A stretch of DNA of 24,607 bases from Bacteroidales bacterium UBA4893 (GCA_002399025.1 DHCV01000012.1:1-24607), one strand, 5' to 3'; shown: positions 15,650 to 23,091, numbered from the stretch's first letter. Notes: generated by a model not told the origin, from the sequence alone. Numbers and translations are program-made.

Positions 15650-16078
15650 TTAGGACTCTATTTCTATCTCAATATTATAGGTATTGGATATAGTATTATG
15701 CTTCACTGCTTTCCATTCATATTCAAAGCCCATTTTATCCTTACCATAACCTTTGACCACTCCTTTGTTTATGTTAGTGAAGATTGCAGTAAGTATCGCA
15801 TTCAAATCTGTTTCATGAAACTCTTCAATGGTTAATGCATCAAAGCTAAATGGATAGTAATCTTGCGTAATATTACCTCCAAAAATTTTATAGCTATGAG
15901 TTTTTTTCTTAATCTTAAACTCAATTTTATTAGCTAAAAGTGTTGTATTGTCCAATTCGCAATTCTTAATTTTTAGCTTTATATCTTTCACTTTAAAGAA
16001 AGTTGATGAAATGGCTTGACTTGGTGCCACAAACATAAAGCATAAAGTAATTAATGATGCTAAATAAATTCTTTTCAT
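15650..16078 (-). CDS. Secreted protein of unknown function
   Basis: A 142-residue protein with a Sec signal peptide: positive MKR, a hydrophobic core IYLASLITLCFMFVA, and an SQA cleavage site near residue 22. The mature part of about 120 residues alternates beta-like stretches (VKDIKLKIKNCELDN, KIEFKIKKKTHSYKIFGG) and is rich in lysine. No family was recognised. It lacks the hydrophobic strands of a barrel and a lipobox, so a periplasmic protein is most likely. It is a single gene, convergent with hutI and divergent from the YD-repeat gene at 16206. Confidence 0.65.
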   Translation of the reverse strand: MKRIYLASLITLCFMFVAPSQAISSTFFKVKDIKLKIKNCELDNTTLLANKIEFKIKKKTHSYKIFGGNITQDYYPFSFDALTIEEFHETDLNAILTAIFTNINKGVVKGYGKDKMGFEYEWKAVKHNTISNTYNIEIEIES

Positions 16079-16101
16079 AATACTTAGTTTTAAATTCGTT
16101 G

Positions 16102-16109
16102 CAAATTTA
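16102..16109 (-). promoter_or_regulatory. Candidate -7 promoter box for the secreted-protein gene
   Basis: Minus-strand TAAATTTG fits TAnnTTTG and lies 23 bases before the ATG at 16078. TTG at 16126-16124 is closer than the usual -33 spacing (14 bases). Confidence 0.45.
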
Positions 16110-16180
16110 AAACTTTATACTGACAAAAAAGATTTCTAAGAAAATAGTATTTCAACATACACTCTGTCAGATTAAACTAT

Positions 16181-16188
16181 TATCTTTG
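16181..16188 (+). promoter_or_regulatory. -7 promoter box for the YD-repeat gene
   Basis: TATCTTTG, identical to the boxes at 12573 and 17304, lies 17 bases before the ATG at 16206. This makes the in-frame TTG at 16197 an unlikely start, because transcription would begin at about that point. Confidence 0.55.
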
Positions 16189-16205
16189 TAAAATATTTGA
16201 AATTT

Positions 16206-17102
16206 ATGAAAAATATGATGAGAGAAAGTTTATTAATAATTCTAATGCTGTCTGCTACTATATCTTATGCTCAAAAGCCAAAGAACGCAGATTTAAACCT
16301 AATACAGCTTAATGGTCAAGTAAAATATCTTGAAGAAACAATATATGCTGATTTGAATTATGATGGGAAGGTTGGGCAAAATGAGATTGGGAGCTACGAG
16401 TTTACTAAATTCCATAAGAACGGAAATATTGATGTCTTCCTCTATCGCTCAAAGTTTCTTTTCTTTCGCTATCAATACATATCAATGAACGAAATTACTC
16501 AAGCTGTCCAATTCGATGAAAAAGGAGCAATTGAAAGTATGGAGACCTACACCTACGATAAGAATGGTAATAAGACAGAGTATGTTTATTATGAAGGTGG
16601 GGTTGTTGTTAGCAAGACTCAATATATATATGATAATCAAAATAATAATATTGAAACTTCAGCCTTGAAGTCAAATGGTGAAAGAGGGACTCGTTATTTG
16701 TATAAATATGATTCTTTAAACAATAAGACTGAGGCTATTCAATATAACTCAAAAGGAGATCTCGTTAGCACAATAAAGTATGAATATAACCCAGCAAAGG
16801 ATGAGTATAGATATGTGTCTTATTTGCCTACCAATGAGATTGAGTGGATAAGGACTTATAAGTCGGACTCAAAAGGAAATAAGGTTGTGGAATACAAATA
16901 TAATTCTAAGGGAGAGTTGAAAGATAAGTTTTCTTGGCAGTATGTTTATGATAAGAATAATAATTGGACAAAGCAAACTGAGTATAATGAGGATGGTAAG
17001 ATTGTAAGGATTATTCAAAGAAAGATTGTTTATTTTGGAGATAAGGATGAGAACAAGTATTCTCATTGGGATAATCCAAACTATAAGGGCAGAAAATTAT
17101 AA
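16206..17102 (+). CDS. Secreted protein with YD-type repeats and an EF-hand-like loop
   Basis: A 298-residue protein from the ATG at 16206. Residues 1-22 form a signal peptide ending SYA before Q23. Residues 49-60, DLNYDGKVGQNE, have the exact spacing of a 12-residue EF-hand calcium loop (D1, N3, D5, G6, V8, E12); a single such loop also occurs in dockerin-like sequences. From about residue 90 the chain consists of roughly 20-25-residue units of the kind YTYDKNGNKTEYVYY, YKYDSLNNKTEAIQYNSKG and YVYDKNNNWTKQTEYNEDG. These resemble the YD repeats of Rhs/wall-associated proteins and related Bacteroidota repeat proteins. It is far too short for an Rhs toxin, and no toxin or core domain follows. 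It has its own promoter box and terminator, so it is monocistronic. Function unknown. Confidence 0.75.
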   Translation: MKNMMRESLLIILMLSATISYAQKPKNADLNLIQLNGQVKYLEETIYADLNYDGKVGQNEIGSYEFTKFHKNGNIDVFLYRSKFLFFRYQYISMNEITQAVQFDEKGAIESMETYTYDKNGNKTEYVYYEGGVVVSKTQYIYDNQNNNIETSALKSNGERGTRYLYKYDSLNNKTEAIQYNSKGDLVSTIKYEYNPAKDEYRYVSYLPTNEIEWIRTYKSDSKGNKVVEYKYNSKGELKDKFSWQYVYDKNNNWTKQTEYNEDGKIVRIIQRKIVYFGDKDENKYSHWDNPNYKGRKL

Positions 17103-17127
17103 TCCAAATATAAAGCGTAATAAAGAT

Positions 17128-17166
17128 AGGGAGTAGTATTAAGTTACTCCCTTGTTTATTTTATTT
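17128..17166 (+). terminator. Terminator of the YD-repeat gene
   Basis: AGGGAGTA (17128-17135) pairs with TACTCCCT (17145-17152) around a 9-nt loop, followed by TGTTTATTTTATTT. It starts 26 bases after the stop at 17102. Confidence 0.75.
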
Positions 17167-17283
17167 AGATAATATCTTTGTTTAATTCTTGGTCAAAAAA
17201 ATTTAATTTAAAACTTATATTATAATTAGCCTCCTTTTGCCCCTTAGACCATAATCACATTCTTTAAAAGAATTCTTATTGTA

Positions 17284-17311
17284 TTGATTTCCTAAAAATT
17301 TTATATCTTTG
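17284..17311 (+). promoter_or_regulatory. Promoter of the etfB-etfA-acyl-CoA dehydrogenase operon
   Basis: TTG (17284-17286) and TATCTTTG (17304-17311) fit the Bacteroidota -33 and -7 elements with a 17-base spacer. The -7 box lies 43 bases before the etfB ATG at 17355. An in-frame upstream start at 17316 would give a 13-residue N-terminal extension not seen in the family. Confidence 0.6.
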
Positions 17312-17354
17312 CAAATTGGAAAATTCGTTTAATTTATTAACTAATTTAAGAACA

Positions 17355-18227
17355 ATGAGTTTTAGAATTATAGTTTTAGCAAAGCAAGTTCCCGACACAA
17401 GAAATGTTGGGAAGGATGCAATGAAGGAAGATGGCACTGTTAATCGTGCCGCTTTGCCTGCTATTTTTAATCCAGAAGACCTCAATGCCTTAGAAATGGC
17501 ATTAAATATTAAGGATAATGTTAAAGATGCAACTATCTCCATAATTACTATGGGACCATCACGTGCTGCAGAAATTGTACGTGAGGCTATGTATCGTGGA
17601 GCAGATAATGGGGTTGTAGTTTCTGACCGTAAGGTTGCTGGAAGTGATACTTTGGCAACATCGTACACAATTTCTCAAGCAATTAAGAAAATGGGGAAGT
17701 TTGACTTGGTTATTGCAGGTCGTCAAGCAATTGATGGTGATACCGCTCAGGTTGGTCCTCAAACAGCTGAAAAGCTTGAATGCCCTCAAATCACCTATGC
17801 TGAAGAGGTTATGGAAGTTACTGATAAGAAAATCAGAATTAAACGCCGTTTGGAAAGAGGTGTTGAAGTTGTTGAAAGCACTTATCCTTGTTTGATAATA
17901 GTTCATGGTTCAGCTAAGGAATGTCGTTCTCGCCACGCAAAGAGATTAATGAAGTATAAGTTAGCTAAGAGTAATTCCGAATTGCAGGAGTTGGGTCAAG
18001 ACTATTCAAACCTTTGGAACGAAAAGCCTTACTTGAAGATTGAGGAATGGTCAGCTGCTGATATTATGGCAGAGGATTCTCGTTTGGGACTTACTGGCTC
18101 TCCAACAAAGGTAAAGAAGATTGAAAACGTAGTATTAACACAAAAAGAAAGCAAGGTTATTACTCCTAAGGATGAGGATATGAATGAACTTATGAAAGAG
18201 CTCATTTCCTCACATATATTAGGATAA
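17355..18227 (+). CDS. etfB: Electron transfer flavoprotein subunit beta
   Basis: A 290-residue EtfB/FixA protein, slightly longer than the usual 250-280. With EtfA it forms the flavoprotein that accepts electrons from acyl-CoA dehydrogenases. Visible are the N-terminal MSFRIIVLAKQVPDTR, the AMP/FAD-binding core (NALEMALNIKD, then ITMGPSRAAEIVREAMYRGAD cut here as MGPSRAAEIVREAMYRGAD), the family signature region GRQAIDGDTAQVGPQTAE, and RRLERGVEVVE with YPCLIIVHG. It is the first gene of an operon with etfA (33 bases later) and acyl-CoA dehydrogenase. Some anaerobic EtfAB pairs bifurcate electrons; whether this one does cannot be settled by eye. Confidence 0.95.
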   Translation: MSFRIIVLAKQVPDTRNVGKDAMKEDGTVNRAALPAIFNPEDLNALEMALNIKDNVKDATISIITMGPSRAAEIVREAMYRGADNGVVVSDRKVAGSDTLATSYTISQAIKKMGKFDLVIAGRQAIDGDTAQVGPQTAEKLECPQITYAEEVMEVTDKKIRIKRRLERGVEVVESTYPCLIIVHGSAKECRSRHAKRLMKYKLAKSNSELQELGQDYSNLWNEKPYLKIEEWSAADIMAEDSRLGLTGSPTKVKKIENVVLTQKESKVITPKDEDMNELMKELISSHILG

Positions 18228-18244
18228 TTCTTTTTATTAAACAA

Positions 18245-18252
18245 GAAAGGAG
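18245..18252 (+). promoter_or_regulatory. Shine-Dalgarno-like site for etfA
   Basis: AAAGGAG (18246-18252) stands 8 bases before the etfA ATG at 18261. It is notable because Shine-Dalgarno sequences are rare in Bacteroidota and absent from nearly all other starts in this window. Confidence 0.6.
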
Positions 18253-18260
18253 AAAAGACA

Positions 18261-19283
18261 ATGAATAATGTATTTGTATATTGTGAGATTACAGAGGATA
18301 GGACAATTGCCGATGTAAGCTTGGAGCTTGTTTCAAAAGGAAAGAAACTTGCAAACGAACTTGGTGTTAAATTGGAAGTATTGGTTTGTGGAGAAGAAAT
18401 TAAGGATATTGAAAAGATGCTTTACCCCTACGGAGTTGATATTATTAACTACGCAAAGGATTCAAGACTATTTCCATATCAAACTCTTCCACATTTCTCA
18501 ATAGTAACTAAATTATTTCAAGAGAAACAACCTCAGATAGCTCTTTTTGGAGCAACCTCTGTTGGAAGGGATTTAGCACCTCGTATTGCTTCATTTCTTC
18601 GCACAGGTCTAACTGCAGACTGTACAACATTGGAAATAGGCGACCATACTGAAAACAAAACTGGGAAAGAATATAAAAACCTTCTTTACCAAATCCGTCC
18701 AGCTTTTGGAGGAAATATTATTGCAACCATCATCAACCCTGACCACAGACCACAAATGGCAACCGTGCGTGAAGGTGTAATGAAAAAAGAAATATTTGAC
18801 AACTCTCACAAAGGAATAATTAACTTCCTAAAGGTTGAAGATTATGTAAAGAATGATGATTTCTGCATAAAGATAATTGAAAGACATATTGAGCAACAAA
18901 AAATCAATATTAAGGGAGCTCAAATCATTGTTTGTGGAGGTTATGGAATGGGTTCGAAGGAAAACTTCCGTCTAATACACGAATTGGCTGATGTAATTCA
19001 AGGCGAGGTTGGAGCAACCCGTGCAGCAGTTGATGCGGGAATGTGTGAGCATGAAAGACAAATTGGACAAACTGGAGTTACTGTTCGTCCAAAGCTCTAC
19101 ATTGCTTGCGGAGTTTCGGGAGCTGTTCAACACCGTGCAGGAATGCAAGAAAGCTCCAAGATAATCTCAATCAACACCGACCCTAAGGCACCTATTAACT
19201 CCATAGCAGACTATACAATTATTGGGGATGTTATGGAAGTCTTACCAAAGATGATTAAATACTACAAGGCTAATACAAAATAA
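18261..19283 (+). CDS. etfA: Electron transfer flavoprotein subunit alpha
   Basis: A 340-residue EtfA/FixB, a normal length. The N-terminal half (to about residue 190) is the alpha/beta domain shared with EtfB. The C-terminal half carries the FAD-binding signature: VCGGYGMGSKENF, GEVGATRAAVDAG, QIGQTGVTVRPKLYIACGVS cut at the conserved stretch, SGAVQHRAGMQ, and INTDPKAPI-x-x-IADYTIIGD, ending in LPKM. It binds FAD and passes electrons from the dehydrogenase-EtfB side to a membrane or soluble acceptor. It lies between etfB (33 bases upstream) and the acyl-CoA dehydrogenase (21 bases downstream). Confidence 0.96.
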   Translation: MNNVFVYCEITEDRTIADVSLELVSKGKKLANELGVKLEVLVCGEEIKDIEKMLYPYGVDIINYAKDSRLFPYQTLPHFSIVTKLFQEKQPQIALFGATSVGRDLAPRIASFLRTGLTADCTTLEIGDHTENKTGKEYKNLLYQIRPAFGGNIIATIINPDHRPQMATVREGVMKKEIFDNSHKGIINFLKVEDYVKNDDFCIKIIERHIEQQKINIKGAQIIVCGGYGMGSKENFRLIHELADVIQGEVGATRAAVDAGMCEHERQIGQTGVTVRPKLYIACGVSGAVQHRAGMQESSKIISINTDPKAPINSIADYTIIGDVMEVLPKMIKYYKANTK

Positions 19284-19304
19284 CGATAAATAAAGAATAA
19301 TTAT

Positions 19305-21038
19305 ATGGCTAATTTTTTTAATGATAATGAAAGCTTAAAGTTCCATCTTTCTCATGAAATGATGAAAGAAATTATTCAATTAAAGGAACGCAATTATGCT
19401 GATTACGGAAAATATGACGATGCTCCAAAGGATTATGAGGATGCTTTAGATAATTACGAAAAAGTAATGGAGATTGTTGGAGAAATCACTGGAGAAATTC
19501 TTGCTCCAAATGCTGAAAGCGTTGATCAAGAAGGACCAAAGATTGTTAACAATGAAGTAATATATGCAAAGGGAACTCAACAAAATCATGAAGCATTGCG
19601 TGATGCAGGACTTTATGGGATGAGCCTTCCAAGAGAGTTTGGTGGACTGAACTTCTCCTATGTACCATATGTTATGGCTGCTGAAATAGTTTCTCGTGGA
19701 GACTGTGGATTTGCTAACATTTGGGGCTTGCAAGACTGTGCTGAAACCATTTACGAATATGCATCAAAAGAAATAAAAGATGAATTCTTACCAAAAATAA
19801 ATCAAGGTTTTACTTGCTCTATGGACTTAACAGAGCCAGATGCTGGTTCTGATCTTCAAGCTGTTCAATTGAAAGCTACTTGGGACGAAAAGTCAAATTG
19901 CTGGAGACTTAATGGAGTAAAACGTTTTATTACAAATGGAGATGCTGACATTAAGTTGGTTTTGGCTCGTTCTGAAGAAGGGACAAATGACGGTAGAGGT
20001 CTCTCCTACTTTGTTTATGACAGAAAGAACAAGGCTGTAACCATTCGTAGAATTGAAAACAAGATGGGTATTAAAGGCTCCCCAACAGGAGAATTGGTGT
20101 TTAATAACGCACCTGCCCAATTGGTTGGAGATAGAAAGCTTGGACTAATTAAATATGTTATGTCCCTTATGAATGGAGCAAGACTTGGAGTTGGTGCTCA
20201 ATCTGTTGGACTATCAGAAGCAGCATACAGAGAAGCATATAAATACGCACAAGAAAGAGAACAATTTGGCAAACCTATTCATAATTTTGCAGGCGTGTAT
20301 GAAATGCTTGCCAACATGAGAGCCAAAACAGACGCAATCCGTACACTACTTTACGAAACAGCAAGAGGAATTGACATATACAAAGCAATTGAAGACAAAG
20401 CAAAATACAGTTCAATCACACCAGAAGAAAAGCAAAAACTCAGACAATATCAAAAACTATCCGACATACTAACACCAATGCTAAAACTCTTCTCATCAGA
20501 ATATGCCAACCAAATAACCTACGATGCAATTCAGGTTCATGGAGGAAGTGGATTTATGAAAGACTATGCCGTTGAAAGAATGTATAGAGATGCAAGAATT
20601 TTAACCATCTACGAAGGAACATCACAATTACAAGTTGTTGCTGCAATTCGTGGAGTTATCAATGGAGGGTACATCGATTTAATTAAAAGCTACGAAGCAA
20701 AAGAAGCAAAACCAGAATTTTCAACAATGAAGAAAGTTCTTTGTCAAATGAGAGAACGCTTTGAACAAGCACTTGAAAGAGCAAACAGCTTTGGTTCAAA
20801 TTCTGAGTTTTACGATTTCAATTCTCGCCGTTTGGTTGAAATGTGTGGATATTTAATTATGGGACACCTATTAGTTATTGACGCCAACAAAAACCCTATG
20901 TTTAGCAACTCAGCAGAACTAATGATTCGCATGGGACAAAGCAAGGTTGAAGAAGCAGCTTCATTTATTATGAACTTTGAAGAATCAGCAATTGCAAAAT
21001 ATAAAATTGCAGGCGACTGCAAAGCTTGTGCAGAATAA
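19305..21038 (+). CDS. Acyl-CoA dehydrogenase, long (about 580-residue) form
   Basis: A 577-residue FAD-dependent acyl-CoA dehydrogenase, longer than the 380-residue short-chain type because of a C-terminal extension of about 120 residues. Visible are the substrate/FAD loop MDLTEPDAGSDL (173-184), RFITNGD (207-213), KMGIKGSPTGEL (253-264), EREQFGKPI (317-325), HGGSGF (412-417), and the catalytic base E437 in IYEGTSQLQ, placed as in medium- and short-chain enzymes. It oxidises acyl-CoA to trans-2-enoyl-CoA, or runs in reverse as an enoyl-CoA (butyryl-CoA type) reductase in fermenters. Linkage to etfB-etfA shows that its electron partner is this Etf. The chain-length preference is not readable. 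Confidence 0.93.
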   Translation: MANFFNDNESLKFHLSHEMMKEIIQLKERNYADYGKYDDAPKDYEDALDNYEKVMEIVGEITGEILAPNAESVDQEGPKIVNNEVIYAKGTQQNHEALRDAGLYGMSLPREFGGLNFSYVPYVMAAEIVSRGDCGFANIWGLQDCAETIYEYASKEIKDEFLPKINQGFTCSMDLTEPDAGSDLQAVQLKATWDEKSNCWRLNGVKRFITNGDADIKLVLARSEEGTNDGRGLSYFVYDRKNKAVTIRRIENKMGIKGSPTGELVFNNAPAQLVGDRKLGLIKYVMSLMNGARLGVGAQSVGLSEAAYREAYKYAQEREQFGKPIHNFAGVYEMLANMRAKTDAIRTLLYETARGIDIYKAIEDKAKYSSITPEEKQKLRQYQKLSDILTPMLKLFSSEYANQITYDAIQVHGGSGFMKDYAVERMYRDARILTIYEGTSQLQVVAAIRGVINGGYIDLIKSYEAKEAKPEFSTMKKVLCQMRERFEQALERANSFGSNSEFYDFNSRRLVEMCGYLIMGHLLVIDANKNPMFSNSAELMIRMGQSKVEEAASFIMNFEESAIAKYKIAGDCKACAE

Positions 21039-21059
21039 TAAACAACTACAATAAAAACG

Positions 21060-21097
21060 AAAGAGGCATATTAATTTATGTCTCTTTGTTTTTTATA
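21060..21097 (+). terminator. Terminator of the etf-acyl-CoA dehydrogenase operon
   Basis: AAAGAGGCATA (21060-21070) pairs with TATGTCTCTTT (21077-21087) with one G-U pair, followed by GTTTTTTATAT. It begins 22 bases after the dehydrogenase stop. Confidence 0.88.
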
Positions 21098-21126
21098 TAG
21101 TGCCACCTCCTAATATATACTTGTCA

Positions 21127-21165
21127 TGCAGGATATACACTATCCCACACGACGAGTATATGATG
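21127..21165. repeat. Degenerate REP-like hairpin, left side of the two-gene unit
   Basis: GGATA (21131-21135) and TATCC (21141-21145) form a short hairpin; the pairing extends with two mismatches to TGC/CA and is followed by CACGACGAG. The C/G-rich words (GCAGGATA, TATCCCACACGACGAG) stand out from the AT-rich surroundings and resemble eroded intergenic palindromes of REP type. No intact copy is present for comparison. Confidence 0.35.
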
Positions 21166-21273
21166 CAAGCAGAAATTAAAATCCTTACTTACAGGTAAAT
21201 ATTTTTATAATAATATACAATATGATTTTATTGTATCCGTTTTAGCATAAGTATTAATTTGAAAATTTTTGTT

Positions 21274-21990
21274 ATGCAAACATTAAGTAGAGAACACCAA
21301 GCAGTGTTCAATTTCAAAACAAGTATGTGTCAACTAAAATCAGTTGTAACAGATCAGGAAGACATTTCTTTTACTAGATTCTTTGATTCGTTTGAAGGAG
21401 CAGTTTCTAACTTTATCCAAACAGAACTTTTCATAAGACAAGGAGAAAGATGTAAAACTTTAGGAGTTCATCCGGATTTAGAAAGTTATTCTTTAAAGTA
21501 CGGAGAAAAATTAAACAAAGAAGGGATTGATATCACAGAAATGTCAATAGAATTTTTGAGAAAATTTAAAGATACTCTAAAAGATGAACCAGTTATTGAC
21601 GATTCTTTTAAGGAAGTGTTAGAAGAATATCATATTAGACTAAAGGAAAATTTAGTTTATGTTGAGATAAAGCCTTCTGACGTAAAAGAAATTGATGATG
21701 TTGTGATTGAAACCTTCAAATCCTTATCAACAGGGAACACAGGAGTCAATCTTATTTCTCATTTAATTGGAAAACTTGAAGAATTATCTCATGTAAGAAG
21801 CCAGCCTGGCAGAGGAGCAGAAACAAATATTGCAGTTTGGAAGATAGTAGCTATAGCTATAACTGCTGGACTAGGTGCGTGGGTAGTTTATAAATGTAAA
21901 TATTCTAGATGGAGATGTTCTTCAAAAGAAAAAAAGATTTATAATACTATACTTGCATTAGCTATGATTACATATGGTGCTTGTGAATAA
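21274..21990 (+). CDS. Protein with C-terminal membrane segment, unknown function
   Basis: A 238-residue protein from the ATG at 21274; an in-frame TTG five codons upstream is less likely. Residues 1-180 look soluble and mostly helical, with many charged residues (for example MSIEFLRKFKDTLKDEP and FKEVLEEYHIRLKENL). A glycine/arginine turn RSQPGRGAET (175-184) leads to one clear membrane helix, AVWKIVAIAITAGLGAWVVY (187-206). After it comes a short basic, cysteine-containing tail: C208 and C215 in KCKYSRWRC, then a second hydrophobic stretch (YNTILALAMITYGAC, 223-237) with C237. There is no N-terminal signal. No family was recognised. The lipoprotein gene follows 12 bases later, so the two are probably co-expressed at the cell envelope. 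Confidence 0.6.
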   Translation: MQTLSREHQAVFNFKTSMCQLKSVVTDQEDISFTRFFDSFEGAVSNFIQTELFIRQGERCKTLGVHPDLESYSLKYGEKLNKEGIDITEMSIEFLRKFKDTLKDEPVIDDSFKEVLEEYHIRLKENLVYVEIKPSDVKEIDDVVIETFKSLSTGNTGVNLISHLIGKLEELSHVRSQPGRGAETNIAVWKIVAIAITAGLGAWVVYKCKYSRWRCSSKEKKIYNTILALAMITYGACE

Positions 21991-22002
21991 AATTAAGTTA
22001 TC

Positions 22003-22320
22003 ATGAACAAGTTAATTAAATTAGGAATTTTAGTCGTTTCAATGTTTTTATTTGCAAGTTGTATTACCACTCAAGTGGCAAACAATCAAAAAGAAACTGC
22101 TAATGATGTTGATTTATTTTTCTCTCAAAAACCAATTAAAGAGTATACAGAAGTAATGTATATCCAAGCTGATGGTAGTGTTTTTCATGGTTCCAAGGCG
22201 TTAATTAAAAAATTAAAAGAAAGAGCCAAAAAAGAAGGTTGTGATGCTATTATTGACATTAGGTTTGATTATCAGTTCTGGTGGCCTAATGCTTCAGGAG
22301 TTGCAATCAAATATAAATAG
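22003..22320 (+). CDS. Small lipoprotein, unknown function
   Basis: A 105-residue protein with a type II signal peptide: MNKLIKLG, a hydrophobic core, and a lipobox FASC with Cys20 as the lipid-bearing residue. The residues after Cys20 (ITTQVANN) are not acidic, so the Bacteroidota surface-export signal is absent and the protein probably faces the periplasm. The C-terminal region (EYTEVMYIQADGSVFHGSKA, then LKERAKKEGCDAIIDIRFDY) has the look of a small alpha/beta domain of the kind seen in YbjQ- or RcsF-like proteins; this is a loose resemblance only. The gene follows the membrane-protein gene by 12 bases and is closed by a strong terminator. Confidence 0.7.
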   Translation: MNKLIKLGILVVSMFLFASCITTQVANNQKETANDVDLFFSQKPIKEYTEVMYIQADGSVFHGSKALIKKLKERAKKEGCDAIIDIRFDYQFWWPNASGVAIKYK

Positions 22321-22358
22321 AAATCTAAGTCACTTTGTCATTGATTGAGACAAAATAT

Positions 22359-22400
22359 AAGAGGAGTTTTATCATACAAGTATAAAGCTCCTCTTTTTAT
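22359..22400 (+). terminator. Strong terminator of the membrane-protein/lipoprotein unit
   Basis: AAGAGGAGTTTTAT (22359-22372) pairs with ATAAAGCTCCTCTT (22382-22395) over 14 bp with one G-U pair, followed by TTTT. It begins 39 bases after the lipoprotein stop. Confidence 0.88.
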
Positions 22401-22423
22401 TTAACGACTAAATTACTTTCGTT

Positions 22424-22492
22424 GTGCGGAATCTCGTAGTGCGGGATAAGTACTTCCGTACTATATTATTATAAGGACTTACAATCCGTAAG
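22424..22492. repeat. Degenerate REP-like hairpins, right side of the two-gene unit
   Basis: TAGTGCGG (22437-22444) pairs with CCGTACTA (22456-22463) with one G-U pair; TCGTAG precedes the stem, recalling the GTAG head of REP elements. The word GTGCGG also occurs just upstream (22424-22429). A second hairpin, CTTAC-AATCC-GTAAG, occupies 22478-22492. The composition is clearly more G+C-rich than the flanks. Confidence 0.45.
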
Positions 22493-22498
22493 ATATTT

Positions 22499-22539
22499 CT
22501 AAAACACAAAAGAGAAGCCCTTTCCATGAGCTTCTCTTT
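22499..22539 (-). terminator. Terminator of the HU-like gene pair, possibly bidirectional
   Basis: AAAGAGAAGC (22509-22518) pairs perfectly with GCTTCTCTTT (22530-22539) around an 11-nt loop. On the minus strand it is followed by TGTGTTTT; on the plus strand by GTTTTAATT. It lies 81 bases after the stop of the 22621-23028 gene and could end transcripts from both sides. Confidence 0.65.
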
Positions 22540-22620
22540 GTTTTAATTGATTAACAACTCGCCATAAACCTTCAAAAGAAACCCTTCTCTTGCGTTTTAT
22601 GGCACATAAATGAAAGATAA

Positions 22621-23028
22621 TTACGGAGGCGTTGGCGTACCTTCTTCTTCCAAAGGTTCAACACTGATTGAAACACCTTTCATGTCTTGTTTGAAATCAG
22701 TCTCAGGAGTAAACCCAACCCCAACTCTAAGAACTGTGTCAGCAGTTACCTCTTCTGGAGTATTAACCGCCTTAACCTTAGCCTTAGGATAGAAGGTTCC
22801 CAAGCCATCAAACTTAACTGAATGCCCTTCTTGAAGCATCCAAGTTGTTGAAGCCACCAAAGCATCTAAAGCATTTAGAGCATCGCCCTTGCTTACCGTG
22901 CTTGATTTCTCAATCATTGCAGCCAATTTCTTGAAGTTGATGGTCTGCCCCTTAATCATTTGAGCCATCCATTTGTCTCCAGGATTTGATCCTACAGCAA
23001 TCTTCTTTTTCTTCTTTCTGAACTTCAT
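22621..23028 (-). CDS. HU-like DNA-binding protein, second of a tandem pair
   Basis: A 135-residue protein of the Bacteroidales histone-like HU family. The basic start MKFRKKKKKIAV is followed by an HU-type dimerisation core: FKKLAAMIEKSSTVSKGDAL, then LDALVASTTWMLQEGHSVKF, then GLGTFYPKAK, the family's version of the HU GFGTF loop. The arm and second sheet follow (VNTPEEVTADTVLRVGVGF). The tail VEPLEEEGTPTPP is acidic and proline-rich and replaces the usual short HU ending. Such proteins bend or coat DNA and act as nucleoid proteins. It is a paralogue of the gene 63 bases upstream. A perfect palindrome TTAACGTTAA (23040-23049) lies in its leader. Confidence 0.85.
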   Translation of the reverse strand: MKFRKKKKKIAVGSNPGDKWMAQMIKGQTINFKKLAAMIEKSSTVSKGDALNALDALVASTTWMLQEGHSVKFDGLGTFYPKAKVKAVNTPEEVTADTVLRVGVGFTPETDFKQDMKGVSISVEPLEEEGTPTPP

Positions 23029-23039
23029 AGCAGAAAAAA

Positions 23040-23049
23040 TTAACGTTAA
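23040..23049. promoter_or_regulatory. 10-bp palindrome in the leader of the second HU-like gene
   Basis: TTAACGTTAA is a perfect palindrome 12 bases before the ATG at 23028, and a CACGTG palindrome lies at 23065-23070. Position suggests an operator or a site affecting translation, but nothing proves a role. Confidence 0.3.
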
Positions 23050-23091
23050 ACAATAAATGAACTACACGTGCTAATAAATAGCATAATATCT

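Larger units (their letters stand above)
22321..22620. other. Intergenic region with two terminators and REP-like hairpins
   Basis: This 300-base gap between the convergent lipoprotein and HU-like genes holds the lipoprotein terminator (22359-22400), the REP-like hairpins (22424-22492) and the HU-gene terminator (22499-22539). No coding potential was seen in it. Confidence 0.7.

Noticed and set aside
16206..17102. Rhs or YD-repeat polymorphic toxin
   Set aside because: The protein is under 300 residues, lacks the Rhs core and any C-terminal toxin domain, and has no adjacent immunity gene.
17635..17895. Open frames inside etfB in other frames, including the minus-strand frames at 17276-17668 and 17559-17906
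   Set aside because: They lie within a well-supported etfB gene and have no family match; they are shadows of its codon pattern.
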